DNA from: Sepioteuthis lessoniana
Lineage: Eukaryota; Mollusca; Cephalopoda; Myopsida; Loliginidae
NCBI GenBank assembly: GCA_963585895.1
Contig: CAUZXS010005813.1
Coordinates: forward strand, 52,501 to 116,500
Reading direction: 5' to 3'
Length of the DNA: 64,000 nucleotides
Below the pieces are notes generated by a model, which made no database searches, was not told where the DNA came from, and worked only from the letters and a program-made list of their open reading frames with translations. Shown piece by piece: positions 11,280 to 21,639 of this stretch (positions within the stretch are counted from its first letter, which is position 1; the number at the start of each line of letters is the position of its first letter). The position numbers and the translations under genes are program-made.

Positions 11280-11705
11280 CATATCGCCTTGCGCCTGAGG
11301 CGAATCTTTTCAAGGGGATGGTGAAATGGCAATCTTGGAGCCGCCGAGCGTGTCTGGGCTTTTCACAGCGTGACTCTCCAGTGTATGGGTCACATTCCCG
11401 ACTGACAGTGTTCATGCCGAGCAGTTAGGTCGGGTGCGGTTAACCTTCCTCGGAGGGGATAGGTTTATCGCCTGACGCCTGAGGTGCCCCGAAAAGGTAA
11501 ATTCCAACGGGGCCAGAGGCATTTTTGGAACTGCCAGACGCGTCTGAGCTTCGGCCCTGCGACCAGACCCACCTAAAATACGGCCTTGTGCCACACTCGT
11601 ACGCTGGTGGGGCGTATGACAAATATCGGCTACGGCCTGTGCTCGAATCCACCTTAAAAAAGGCATTGTACCGTACTAGTCTGGTTGGTGGGACGTACGG
11701 CAAAT
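11280..11705 (+). repeat. GCR copy, A+B unit plus terminal module
   Basis: It shows GCGCCTGAGGCG (11287-11298), a degraded A module, then the B module at about 11450-11630: TTTATCGCCTGACGCCTGAG, the CCCC-GAAAA-GG hairpin (right arm eroded), GGCATTTTTGGAACTGCC, and a perfect TACGC/GCGTA stem with a TGGTGGG loop at 11600-11616. A second terminal module follows (CCACCTTAAAAAAGGC, GGTTGGTGGGACGTAC). Confidence 0.8.
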
Positions 11706-11878
11706 ACTTCATTTATATAATTATACGTATCGATCGAAAAAAACATATCGATCCAAAATAGAGAAAAATAAAAGGAAAATGTTTGGTTTCTATTAATCTA
11801 TGTCATGTAGCTATTGAAGCTTTTATAAACCATTACTGATTTTACAATTTTATATTTACCAATTGGAAGCACTTTTTG

Positions 11879-12105
11879 GCTAATGAATATCGTCGTAGGA
11901 AATGGACACGGCGACCCGAATTCAAATCCTGAACGGGACTGTTTGCTTTTCACATAGAACTAATACCTTTAGGAAAGGTATGAATCGAACTATTCTCCCT
12001 TCAGCTATGAGTAAATAGTTGAGCCGACTGGTCTAGAAGAAAAAAACTAAATTCAAACTTGTTAAATGCCTCTAAAAAAATTGACTTTTTAGGATGAGTT
12101 GGTAT
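11879..12105 (+). mobile_element. SINE-A copy, diverged
   Basis: It aligns with the intact SINE-A at 51.0 kb: ATCGTCGTAGGAAATGGACA, box B-like ATTCAAATCCTG, CACATAGAACTAATACC, AAAGGTATGAAT, CAGCTATGAGTAAATAG. The 5' end of the tRNA-like head is degraded and the 3' part contains several small deletions. Confidence 0.75.
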
Positions 12106-12114
12106 ATGTACATA

Positions 12115-12154
<40 letters not shown>

Positions 12155-12172
12155 AACTCATATATATATATG
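12098..12172. repeat. (TA)n array with inverted flanks
   Basis: GAGTTGGTATA (about 12098-12108) and TATACCAACTC (about 12149-12160) are reverse complements on either side of an alternating TA tract, so the region can fold as a cruciform or hairpin. Confidence 0.8.
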
Positions 12173-12317
12173 TTAAGGGCATTGATATGAATTAAAGACT
12201 CTAAAATAATTTCTAACAGAACTTCATCAGATCTAATAAGAATATTATTTAAATATTCGAAATTTGAATAATTTATTTGTCCTGACGGAATTGTATTCCG
12301 GATTTAGTGGATTGAAG

Positions 12318-12318
<1 letters not shown>

Positions 12319-12354
<36 letters not shown>

Positions 12355-12380
12355 AGGTATATATATATATATATATATAC
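12319..12380. repeat. Two adjacent (TA)n tracts
   Basis: Alternating TA separated by GAAAAGG. Confidence 0.9.
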
Positions 12381-13361
12381 CCAACTTAAGGTCAATCTTA
12401 AGCAGGATAAATTCAGCTTGAATTCAGAGTTTTGACTCTCATTAACCGATTGCCTAACTAAGGCCAAAGAATTCAGTTTGCCTTGCTATTTTCTTATAGT
12501 TGGGAAAAGAAGGATTCATGCCTTTTCCAGGGGCAGTAACGGGAAGTGAGACGCAGTCTGGACTTTAACTCGGTTCTGCACCTCTATTTCATGCGATGAT
12601 AGCCAATATACTAAGCATGTATCCCAATTAATATAAAGTCAACTGACGTGCGGAATTCTACGATATCGATCCCTTTAAACATGCCTTGCACGATTGCTGA
12701 AATATTAGATAATCAAAATGCAGTTCTCTTCTATTCTAACACGGATGTCTCTAACGAGACCGGAGACAAGTACCATGGTAGTTAGATTTATGAACAGATT
12801 TAGATGGTAGAAAGCTATGAATGACACCGAGAAGTTTGCAGAGTCTAGAGAGTTGAAGAAAATAGTCAACCAAAGTCGGAGAAAAATAAATTTCACGTTT
12901 GTTATGCATACAATCAAATTTTTCAGCCATGGGACAGAAAGGTGGAAATACAGTCGAACAGAAAAAGATATTCTTTTGTTTGTTTCTATTTATCTCGTGC
13001 AAGTGCACAGGTTTTTACAAGAATTTCTATAAATTTAGAGTCAGATAAGTTGGGAAGATGTTTGATAAGAATCATCTTGAGATTGTGAGCCTATTCGGAA
13101 TTTCTATATTTAAAACCAGTACCTTATCTTGACTCACTCCAATGTCTCCAAAAGAAAGAATTTTAACATTATTGTGTTGACGAAAATCTCCCTATCTTTT
13201 AACATTTTCTTGTGTGACAGTAGATTCAGGAAAGGCTGCCGACAGCGGTAGTTAAGCTCTATGTATAATTATTTGGCAAAAAACTGATTTGCAATAGCAA
13301 CGGAGAAATTTATAAAACCATTACCAAAGAAAACTGAACCATTTCCCTTAAGAAATGGTCT
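12381..13361. other. Stretch without recognisable feature
   Basis: The words CAGAGTTTTGACTCTC and GCCAAAGAATTCAG at 12425-12475 resemble the SINE-A body in minus orientation and may be a remnant. The rest shows no repeat similarity and no coding signal. Confidence 0.35.
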
Positions 13362-13695
13362 CATGGTGTTGTGGCTAATGTGTCTAACTGTGACATCGTA
13401 GTAAGCAAGTTCAAACTCTGGTAACGCATGACGTTCACTTTCGGACTAATACCCTTGCGAAAGGTATGAACCCCCTGATCCAACAGTTCACAATATTATT
13501 GCTCTACCTAAAAAAGAAAACCTTACATTTTCGTTGGAAGTTGTAACATATTCAAAGGTAAAGTCTGTGTGATATCAAGTCTCGTGTCTCCAGGAGTCAT
13601 CTCAGTATTGTGGGCGATTATTATTGTTCTTCTACAATTATAGATGTGGCATTAAATAACCCAGGAAGATTGAAATACTTATAATAAACAAAACA
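13362..13695 (+). mobile_element. SINE-C copy, interrupted
   Basis: The head CATGGTGTTGTGGCTAATG with CAAGTTCAAACTC (box B-like) is followed by TTCACTTTCGGACTAATACC, AAAGGTATGAACCCCC and, after an insertion, TTATTGTTCTTCTAC and the tail GGCATTAAATAACC. This order matches minus-strand SINE-C copies at 46.1 and 55.1 kb. Confidence 0.7.
13525..13612 (-). mobile_element. Fragment related to the 3' region next to LINE-R, inside SINE-C
   Basis: GAAGTTGTAACATATTCAAA and GTGATATCAAGTCTCGTGTC recur at 15026-15085 next to the LINE-R copy there. The word ATTATTG flanks the insert on both sides in SINE-C, so it may be a target duplication. Confidence 0.5.
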
Positions 13696-13995
13696 AACCA
13701 ATCTACTTCAATGTAATTTGAGATTTTAGAATTTAATTCTAATTTGCCTTTTTCATTTAAAAACATCAGTCACGGAGAGGGAAGTTTTCGTTAGTATTGA
13801 ATTACTATGACAAGAAAATCTGGCAAACACTTGAACACTACTTACAGAAACGCTGGACAGCTATTTCGACCTTATAAGGTCTCATCAGCTGCATATACCG
13901 TGATCTCCCCCACAGGTAGTGATAATTCAATTCACAATATAATTCCTCAACCTATAAAAGAAAAATGTATAAAAAAGAGAAATGTACATCTATAT

Positions 13996-14741
13996 TGGCA
14001 AATACACCCGACCAAGCCGAAACACTACTGCATAGTCTGGAAAGAGCAGCCGCAGGCATAGGCCTCTATGTCAATGCACACAAAATGAAATATATGTGCT
14101 ATAATCAAACGGGGGACATCTCCACTCTAGACGGAACCCCTCTTAAACTAGTAGACAAATTCACTTGCCTAGGAAGCAGCGTCGCATCAACCGAAAAGGA
14201 CATCGATACGAGGTTAACGAAAGCATGGACAGCTATCAATAGGCTATCGATTATATGGAAATAAGACCTAACCAATAAAATGAAACGCAGTTTCTTCCAG
14301 GCAGCGGTCACATCGATACTGCTATATGGATGCACTGCATGGACTCTAATAAAACAGCTGGAGAAGAAGCTAGACGGCAATTACACAAGAATGCTGCGAG
14401 CAATCTTGAACAAGTCCTGGCGGCAACACCCCACAAGACACCAACTGTACGGCCACCTGCCTCCTATCACGAAAACTATTCAAGTTAGACGAACCAGAGA
14501 TGCAGGACACTGCTGGAGAAGCAGGGACGAACTCATAAGTGATGTACTCTTATGGACCCCCACACATTGCCGGGCAAAAGCAGGACGACCAGCACGAACA
14601 TACATACATTCAGCAACTATGTGAGGATACGGGATGTTGTCCTGAGGACCTGCCTAGGGCGATGAACGATAGGGAGAAGTAGCGAGCGAGGGTCAGGGAT
14701 ATCCGTGCTACCAGCACGACATGATGATGATGATGATGATG
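13996..14741 (+). mobile_element. RTE-like LINE copy R1, 5' truncated, with target-site duplication
   Basis: It encodes the C-terminal end of an endonuclease-reverse transcriptase. From 13996 the frame shows AETLLHSLERAAAGIGLYVN, KLVDKFTCLGSSVAST, then MKRSFFQAAVTSILLYGC, LDGNYTRMLRAILNKSW, IQVRRTRDAGHCWRSRDEL, and after a +1 shift near 14610 QQLCEDTGCCPEDLP. It ends in the (ATG)n tail at 14721-14741. A 10-bp direct repeat ACATCTATAT (13986-13995 and 14742-14751) brackets the copy exactly. The catalytic RT core is lost by 5' truncation. The RTE assignment rests on the tail and sequence style. Confidence 0.85.
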
Positions 14742-14933
14742 ACATCTATATCATTGCCCTTGACGTTATAATAATCACGCGGGTGGGTATTTCCAATCCT
14801 CCTGGGAAGACGTGACCCTGGATTTGACCGTATCCTCTATAAAGAGTACGGATGTATCTTGCAAGACACATTCAGGTTAATAGGCCACGCAATTAACATA
14901 AGTAGTTGATTTGGCATCTCTTGTAGGCAATGT

Positions 14934-15012
14934 GGATAGATGGCTCTGTGGTAGAGTTTCCGCTCTGCATTCTGTGGTCACGGGTTTAATCGCCAGTGGG
15001 AGAGGTCACGGT
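14934..15012 (+). other. tRNA-like SINE head
   Basis: GGCTCTGTGGTAGAGTTTCC (box A-like) and CGGGTTTAATCGCC (box B-like) at tRNA spacing. It continues without a break into the LINE-R-associated 3' words at 15020, as expected if a SINE shares its 3' end with a partner LINE. Confidence 0.5.
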
Positions 15013-15014
15013 AT

Positions 15015-15660
15015 ACATTTTCATTCGAAGTTGTAACATATTCAAAGGTAAAGTCTGAGTGATATCAAGTCTCATGTCTCCAGGACTCATATCAGTATTG
15101 TGGGCGATCTTAATATTGATGTTGTTTGGGTGGTTCATGTTTGTCATCCAAACTCTTCCAGGCCCCTTACCAAGCTTTTGAGGACCGATCCAAGTGCACC
15201 GATTACAATTGGTATCACTGTCATTTTCATGTTCAATAGCCTTTTTATTTCTCGAGTAAGGTCTAAGTACTTGTTTACTTTTACGTTTTCTTTTATTTTC
15301 ACTCTTGATCCTCCGGACGACAACGTCCTCTAGTCGGCAAGTTGTCTTTTTTTGTTAATCATCACTACGTTTGGTCTTCTGGCCAGGATTAGGTGATCCG
15401 TTTGTATCTCAAAATCCCAAAGAATTTTATGCATCTCATTTTCTTGGACAGATTCTAATTTGTGCATATATAATTTGGAAATATATTCAAAGTTCAATCT
15501 CTTGCACAATTCTCAGTGAATCACCTCTCCCATCAAGTCATACGCTATTTGTTTTAGTTTGATACTTTCGCTTACCATGTGATTGTTTCTTCTCTTTCTC
15601 TGCATAACCCATACTTACTATTCTGTGGCGTCTTATTGATTTTCGCTTTAACATAATTGG
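15015..15660 (-). mobile_element. LINE-R copy 1: restriction-like endonuclease end of a LINE
   Basis: On the minus strand the C-terminus of a retrotransposon protein is recognisable: ILWDFEIQTDHLILARRP (about 15360-15430), a lysine-rich linker, a region like KVTVIPIVIGALG (15185-15230), then LLRSARILRR-like sequence to about 15080. The pattern RRPD...VDFAVP resembles the restriction-like endonuclease of R2/NeSL/HERO-type LINEs (established for those clades; assignment here by recollection). Frames are broken and the RT is absent. Confidence 0.7.
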
Positions 15661-16640
15661 TCCTTATGGCGATGTTTTGTGCCAAAATTAAAAGAGATTC
15701 AGTTTCTCTCTTGAGATTTAATAATTATTTGTTTGTTATGACTCTTTTGGCATTTCCACGCTTTTTATTATCTTTTCAGATCAACCTTTAAAAAAAATCT
15801 GTGCATAAAATATACACACTATTAATACAGTACCTATATGAAGATATAAAACCTAAACACTATTAGTACAATATCTATATAAAGATCAAATTTCGTAAAG
15901 TAATTCATCCGCGATTTCCCAAAAATGCCCTCAAATTCTTTTTCATAACTTTATTTGTGAACCCATCCTGTTTAATCTTAAAATCAAAACACTTTTCCGT
16001 TTTTTTTTTATCTGATTAGACAATTTGTTCCAAAAATATTTTACTCTGAGAACAAAAAAAAAAAAAAATTCAATTGATCAGTAAACTTTGTTTTTGAAAT
16101 ATTTCTTCAGAGTAAATTTATTGTTTAAGAAGAAATATTAAAAAAAAAAAAAACGCTATAATTAGAAATTCTATTAATTATATTGAAAATTCAATTAGAT
16201 CTCCTCTCATTTTTCTTTTTAGTAAATTAGTTCATCCTAATTTTTACAATCTTCCACCCCCCGTAATAGAAATATTTTTTATTTTATTTTTATCACTCTT
16301 GCTTGTACGCAATCTAATTTCCATATTACGTTCCTGTTATACCGGAACTATACACTCAGTGACTCTTTTTAGTATGACACCGGTAAAGATATAAATGGAT
16401 GGTGTCTGACTACTTCGGGGAGAAAGCGTTAATCGCTCTCTGGTAGACTTGCCAATTCTTCGGCTTGTACCTGTGGAATACCTTTATTGAACCAACGATA
16501 CAACTGTTCCAGTTGAATTTTCAAATATCTTCTCAGTATGACAATTCATTTAGATCCATCTGTGTTATTTCTTATGGTAATGATTCAAACAGTGTAACGT
16601 CAGCAAATAGTTATATTCCGATTTTATATGATTAGGTAAA
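15661..16640. other. AT-rich stretch
   Basis: Several A- and T-runs. A short inverted repeat, AAATATTTCTTC with GAAGAAATATT, lies between two poly-A runs at about 16050-16155. No coding or repeat similarity recognised. Confidence 0.4.
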
Positions 16641-16714
16641 TCATTATGAATGCTAACAACAGCAAAGTTCAAAATATTCATTCAAAGTTATTATCATTAT
16701 CCATTTCGAGTTTT

Positions 16715-16900
16715 ACACAAGCGTTACCTGATGGTCTTTCACTGGAGGCAGAGTGAGAGTAAGTCTCCTCAAATCTCCAGGACAATTCTCAGTATTCTGG
16801 CCGATCTTGGCAATAGTGTAGTTTGGATGACCTCGGCTCATCCACCGATTTCCATCTCTATTACTTAAGAGAGCGAATTTTAAAACACAGCTCCTTTTAT
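16715..16900 (-). mobile_element. LINE-R fragment 2
   Basis: Minus-strand 3' end of the LINE-R reading frame. ATGGTCTTTCACTGGAGG, AAATCTCCAGGACAATTC and TCAGTATTCTGGCCGAT recur at 22.5 and 58.6 kb. The frame on the minus strand reads as the eroded family C-terminus. Confidence 0.7.
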
Positions 16901-17119
16901 TGGGGTACACAGAACACGGAAGACCCACTTCTGTTTTGGGTGGGCAGTATCACCTGACCATCCCCCGCAAACGCGTTGATAGCCAATTGAGTCTGGTGAT
17001 TTCCATAACTTTTAATAAAATGCTGTTTTAAGTCTGGAGTGTGAGATAAGGTATATACAATTAAAAGTAGCCAACCGGACGAGATTTTGAAATTTGTTGA
17101 CTTGTATCTCTTCCGTTAA

Positions 17120-17425
17120 CTGTCTTTTTATAATACATTAAGTATTCACAACCTGCGATGAACCATGGCAACATCTTTGCAGAATGGTAAGGCTCCCCTA
17201 ATGACAGTCCTAGATATGTCCCTAAAACATATGATGGTGAGGCTCCAGTAATGCGAAGAACCCCTTTATAAGCATCGTTCCCAGGTTTACTCTGGCCCAG
17301 ATAGAGTCCTATTTATGGGTCAAATAGAACTATTTAACACTTAAAATAAGCGCAGACAAATGACATATGCTAAATTGAATTGCTTGAAATTGAACTGATT
17401 AATAATTTAACTGTTGTCACCTACA
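17120..17425 (-). repeat. HT copy 2
   Basis: Minus-strand head region: GATGGTGAGGCTCCAGTAAT, TCCCAGGTTTACTCTGGCCC, TATGGGTCAAATAGAACTA, then one or two body units (CTAAATTGAATTGCTTGAAA). No hairpin tail. Confidence 0.75.
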
Positions 17426-17939
17426 GTAAGTATAGCTGTGACGGTCACTAGTAGCCACCAGCAGACACACTGGGAGAGGAGTAGAGGGAGGTTGCTGACC
17501 AGAAACACCAAGAGTAAAAAGAATGAGACCTCTTTTGCCTAGCCGGCGCGAATTGGAAGGCGGGGATGAAGTAACTTGAAACGTAACAGTTGAATAGAGA
17601 AGCGCACCACGAACAGTTGAAAACAAAACATGGCGCAAGCAGTTGAGAAGAAAAGGGATGACCACATGCGGGAAAAGGAGCAACAAAGAAGAAACTTGAA
17701 TTTTCTATCGTGTCTATATAAAGTATTCACGTTAAACATTGCTCCTTTGAAAAGTCCTGATCGTATATATTTTGAATCTTATGTGTTTATATTATTTTGT
17801 TAGTTGAACGCAAACGGAATTAATGTATTTTATATGTAGTTGAAATTGCTGTTTAGTTTACTTTTATTTTGATAGTTATTCTAATACATTGTTTCCATGC
17901 AATAATTCCTCAACCTGTGGTCGATACTCTTTGTTATCA
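17426..17939. other. Stretch without recognisable feature
   Basis: An 89-codon minus-strand frame (17417-17686) is open but shows no motif I recognise and overlaps another equally long frame. Probably chance. Confidence 0.35.
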
Positions 17940-18722
17940 TTATTGACCCTCCGCAATCCTAGCTGTGGCTAGAATGGTGATTTGGTAAACGCGAAACAAG
18001 GGATTGTATGACGGTGCAAACCTTTCTCATCGTGATCTGATCTTGTTCTTTAGGCATCAAGTCAAAATCAGATCTAATAGAAAACGCTTGGATCGCATAA
18101 CATTCAGCAAAAGGTGGGTGTATGCAACGAGCCTGGTTGTACGCAAGGGAGCAATGTTAGAGTCATCCTTCCCACCTCTTCCTGCGCATGGTGACGATAG
18201 TCCGAGTCCCTTGGGTCCTCACCCCTGGTAAGTAGGAACTTAGTATTTCTTAGACTTCCTGACCCCATAGTTAGTTGTGGGAGGTGTGTCATTGTCTCTA
18301 TCAGTCAGATGTTAGGTTTTTTTTTCAAGATCCTCCTCATACCTCCTTCTTTTTACTTCCCTAACCACCAGCCAGCCCCAGATCTTTTGAGGATCTTGAA
18401 CCTACATTATTGTATTTCATGTTATCCTATTTCCCGGCCGCGCCCTTCCCCGCCTGTTTCTTCTACCCTGATTAGTTTAGTCCCCCTCCCCTATAGGAAT
18501 AGATCGGTTTGTTTTCCGTCTACTCTGGATATCGGAAAACAGTCGACTCTCCACATCATAGAGGGGGATGGGAAGGAAATCAAATGAGGTTTATTTTTTG
18601 TTTTCTCGGGGCCTTTTTCTCCAATCCCCCATCATGCTTTTTCCAATTGTATATAGGTCATTTCGTTTCATTAGGGTTTTAAGTAGGTATTTTTCATCGA
18701 GCGAATGATGTATTTTGGTGAT
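17940..18722 (+). mobile_element. LINE-A copy E, 3' end
   Basis: It begins within the family C-terminus (ILAVARMVIW equivalent near 17960), continues with YDGANLSHRDLILFFRHQ, VKIRSNRKRLDRITFSKRW and VYATSLVVRKGAMLESSF, then GSHP-like end and stop near 18230. The 3'UTR to about 18722 includes GGAAAACAGTCGACTC and ends with CATTAGGGTTTTAAGTAGG. Strong 5' truncation; this is the best preserved C-terminus. Confidence 0.85.
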
Positions 18723-19029
18723 TGTTGCGCGCCTGGCGATGCAAGAGTGAATTTGGTGTTCAGAGTACCTGATGATGTCTGTGGCTAGCTAGGGCTCCCT
18801 ACAATAATACAGAATAATACAGTTTGCTTCCCTTCCCCTCCCCACCAAACCTTTTGGGCCTTGTGCCCACTTAAAACGTGTATCTATATGTTTTAGGAAA
18901 TAAAATCGCTTACAAGCCAAATTGGGTAAATAGGACGAAATCTTTTTTTCGTTTACATACTCGTCGCCGACGTGTCCGGGGACAAGGAAAATCAAAATAT
19001 CAAGAATATCTTCCAGACAAGAGAGAAGA
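18723..19029. other. Stretch without recognisable feature
   Basis: Short, mixed composition. The word GGGCCTTGTGCCC (about 18858-18870) resembles a GCR motif, but nothing around it does. Confidence 0.35.
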
Positions 19030-19442
19030 AGAGGTAACATTGTGTGTAAACAAATGACTGATGTCTAATTGAATTGTTAGTGATACATAACAATACTTGG
19101 AACCATCTAACTTTGTCTTATGCTAAACTGAATTGCTTGAAATAGAACTGTTTGGTCATTTAAATGTGTATGAATAAATGACTGATGTTTAATTGAATTG
19201 TTAGGGTTAAGAAGCAAAACTTGAAAACTTTTCAGTGTGAGCAGACAAATGATTTATATTAAATAAAATATTTTGTATGTGATAGAAATAAGTGAAACCA
19301 TTTAAGTTTGTGTAAAAAAAATGAGCCTAAGCTGGTTTTAACATGTTATCTACAAAATGTGTTTAGAACTCATATATTCAATATGTATGTATAAAACGGT
19401 TTATTAAATAACCTACAATGGTTGATAGGCTATAAACCCAAA
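19030..19442 (-). repeat. HT copy 3, body and hairpin tail
   Basis: Several degraded body units (CTAAACTGAATTGCTTGAAA, AGAACTGTTT) are followed by ATATGTATGTATAAAACGG and the tail TTATTAAATAACCTACAATGG-TTGATAGGC. The Merlin-like element starts 20-30 bp beyond the tail. Confidence 0.75.
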
Positions 19443-19468
19443 GTAAATCACACCCTGCGACAATTCGC

Positions 19469-20264
19469 GGTACTTATGCATCTATGTTACCGCAAAAAGC
19501 TGGACTTTCCCGAGCGTTTCCGGAAAGAATCGGAATATTCCGAAACGCCTTGCTAATCAAATTTAAGATAGAATAATTCAATCAATTCGTTTACAAAGTT
19601 ACAAACAAGTGTAAACATGAATTTATCGCAGCTAAGCGAAAATCTACAATGTGCAGAAATGGTGATCCACTTCTGCCAAGAAAAAAACCTTATTGGCAAA
19701 ATTAAAAGTTGCCGGGCAGGTGAGCATCCTTGCCACCTAAAAAAATGAGAAAAAGTTATTCCTGGAGATGCCGTAACACCAAATGCAGGACATGGATTAT
19801 TATTATTAAATTGTTAGTTGAAATTACAGAGTAGTTACAAAACACCCGCCTCCCCATGGTAAGGATGGATTTCTAAATTAACACATTATTACTTCTGCAC
19901 GGTACAATAAGTGCATAAATACGAAAAAAATTATTTAAAAAGACCAAAAAATGATACCCCACCCCAATAAAATAGATAAAATAAAAATTCAAACTATTTT
20001 TTCATATTGAAAATTACCATACATTGTTGATTTATTCTTTTTTCTCCTGAAAAGGTTGGTAACATTATCCATTAAAAATTGTCTTTTTTCTCTTTCTTTT
20101 TTTTCTTTTTTTTTTTTTTTTAGTCTTCATGCGTTTTGTCAACAAATTGGTTGACTTATTTTATCGTCTGCTTGCTTAAATTTCGTTCCGATTCTTTCCG
20201 TTATCGGCTCGGAAAGGCTCGGGAAAGTTCGGCTTTTTTGCGGTAACATAGATGCATAAGTACC
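19469..20264 (+). mobile_element. Merlin-like DNA transposon, deletion derivative
   Basis: 796 bp bounded by terminal inverted repeats that begin GGTACTTATGCATCTATG and stay similar for about 60-100 bp (left 19469-19570, right 20170-20264). An exact 8-bp direct repeat CAATTCGC flanks it (19461-19468 and 20265-20272). 8-9-bp duplications and GG-starting termini are typical of the Merlin superfamily. An N-terminal transposase relic inside supports this. The rest of the transposase is missing, so the copy is non-autonomous. Confidence 0.85.
19617..19834 (+). pseudogene. Relic of a Merlin/ISXO2-like transposase N-terminus
   Basis: From the ATG at 19617 a 43-codon frame reads MNLSQLSENLQCAEMVIHFC and continues through SCRAGEHPCHLKK to a stop at 19746. 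A +1 frame continues at 19745 with RKSYSWRCRNTKCRTW. Joined conceptually, the cysteine pairs (SC..., PC, RC, KC) form a zinc-ribbon-like pattern like the start of Merlin/ISXO2 transposases (from memory). The catalytic DDE part is absent. The match is short, so the family call is moderate; the flanking TIR and TSD support it independently. Confidence 0.6.
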
Positions 20265-20272
20265 CAATTCGC

Positions 20273-21074
20273 TACAGTGTTACATCTCTGACAAAAGGTA
20301 ATAATGGTACTGAGTTTGCAAATGTTTTGCTCTCTTTGGCTAACATGTAAAACTCGATTATTTGAAATATGTAACGAAGAAGAAGACAGAAAATGGATAA
20401 AAAGAAAGAAAAGACATGTTCACATGGTGCTATTATCTGTAGTTACGCCATTTGACTGAAAAAGAAGTGTCGAAATTGTCACAATTACCTTTTATCCAAA
20501 TTCATATGAGGCATACCAAATTAAAACGACCTTTATGTCACATTTTAGCTGGATGAGAATTGATTTGAATCAATCGGCGTAATAGAAGCAAAAGTATTAA
20601 ACACCTCACAGAAATAACAGAAAATTGTTCAATGTGGATATGGAATAAAAGAAACGTCCCGTGGAACATTTCAAAATAAACGTGTCATGATATCACCTGC
20701 TCGCGAATGCGTAACAATATTCCAATAACGCGTGCAGATTTGAAAATTTACATTTCGCCGTTTGACGTAAATTTGATACGATGCTATAATGAGGCCTCAG
20801 TGAGTGAATGGGGGGCGATATGCAAATAAAACCGTAGAGAGGAAGGCCCCGAAACGGTGCACATTCTCTCCTGATGACCCCAAAACAAGCAAGGAGTTAA
20901 ACTGCTCGGTGGAAATGAGAATGACTAAAGGAGCATTTTCTATTCACTCACATTTTGGTGAGTTTCTGTTACTTCGTAAATAACTTCCTTCTAACTTTCA
21001 TCAAAAGTCAGATCTCGATCATGACGTCATAATACATTTATCTATATTAAATGTTTTCCAATGTAAACAACATC
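20273..21074. other. Stretch without recognisable feature
   Basis: No repeat family of this window and no coding signal. A short-lived similarity to nothing else seen. Confidence 0.35.
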
Positions 21075-21628
21075 AACCTCTTAGCGGCGAGCGTTCTTTT
21101 TGTGTCCTGTGGTGGGGCGCTCTCGACCGGCCGTGGTAGCGTTGCGCGGTTCGGTCGGGTGTGTTCCACCACTGGATACATCACCTCTGGCCTCAGGGGG
21201 CCGCCCCACCAGGCTTTAACCCTCTTCGGAGGGGTTGGGTTTATCGCCCAGCGCCTGAGGCGCCCCGAAAAGGGGAATGCCGACGGGGTCCGCGGCATTT
21301 TTGGAACTGCCTATCGCGTTGGGCTTCGGCCCTGCGACAGGACCCACCTTAAAAACGGCCTTGTGCCATATTCGTACGTTGGTGGGACGTAGGATAAATA
21401 CAGCAACCTCTTAGCGGCTTCACCAATTGTTTTGCCAATTGTTTGCTATTTTGTATCCTCGCGTCTAAGGCGCCCCCATTGGGGAAATGCTGACGGGGCT
21501 GAACTTATTTTTGGATTTTGCTGGATGCGTGTGGGCTGCGGCCCTGCGTCTGGACCCACTTTAAAAAAGGCCTTGTGCCGTACTTGTCCGGTAGTGGTGC
21601 AGAGAATAAACAAAAACCTCTTAGCGGC
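21075..21628 (+). repeat. GCR copy, best preserved (A+B unit then B unit)
   Basis: Three copies of AACCTCTTAGCGGC (21075-21088, 21405-21418, 21615-21628) bound two units. Unit 1 contains module A, closed by GGTGGGGCG (21111-21119) with CGCCCCACC (21202-21210), a CCTC-TTCG-GAGG hairpin (21221-21232), GCGCC-TGA-GGCGC (21251-21263), CCCC-GAAAA-GGGG (21263-21275), AATGCC...GGCATT (21276-21299), GGGC-TTCG-GCCC (21321-21332) and TACGT-TGGTGGG-ACGTA (21375-21391). Unit 2 repeats module B with CCCC-ATT-GGGG and GGGC-TGCG-GCCC. Function unknown; it could be a structured RNA gene-derived retroposon or a DNA element. Confidence 0.85.
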
Positions 21629-21639
21629 TTTGTTGTAAC

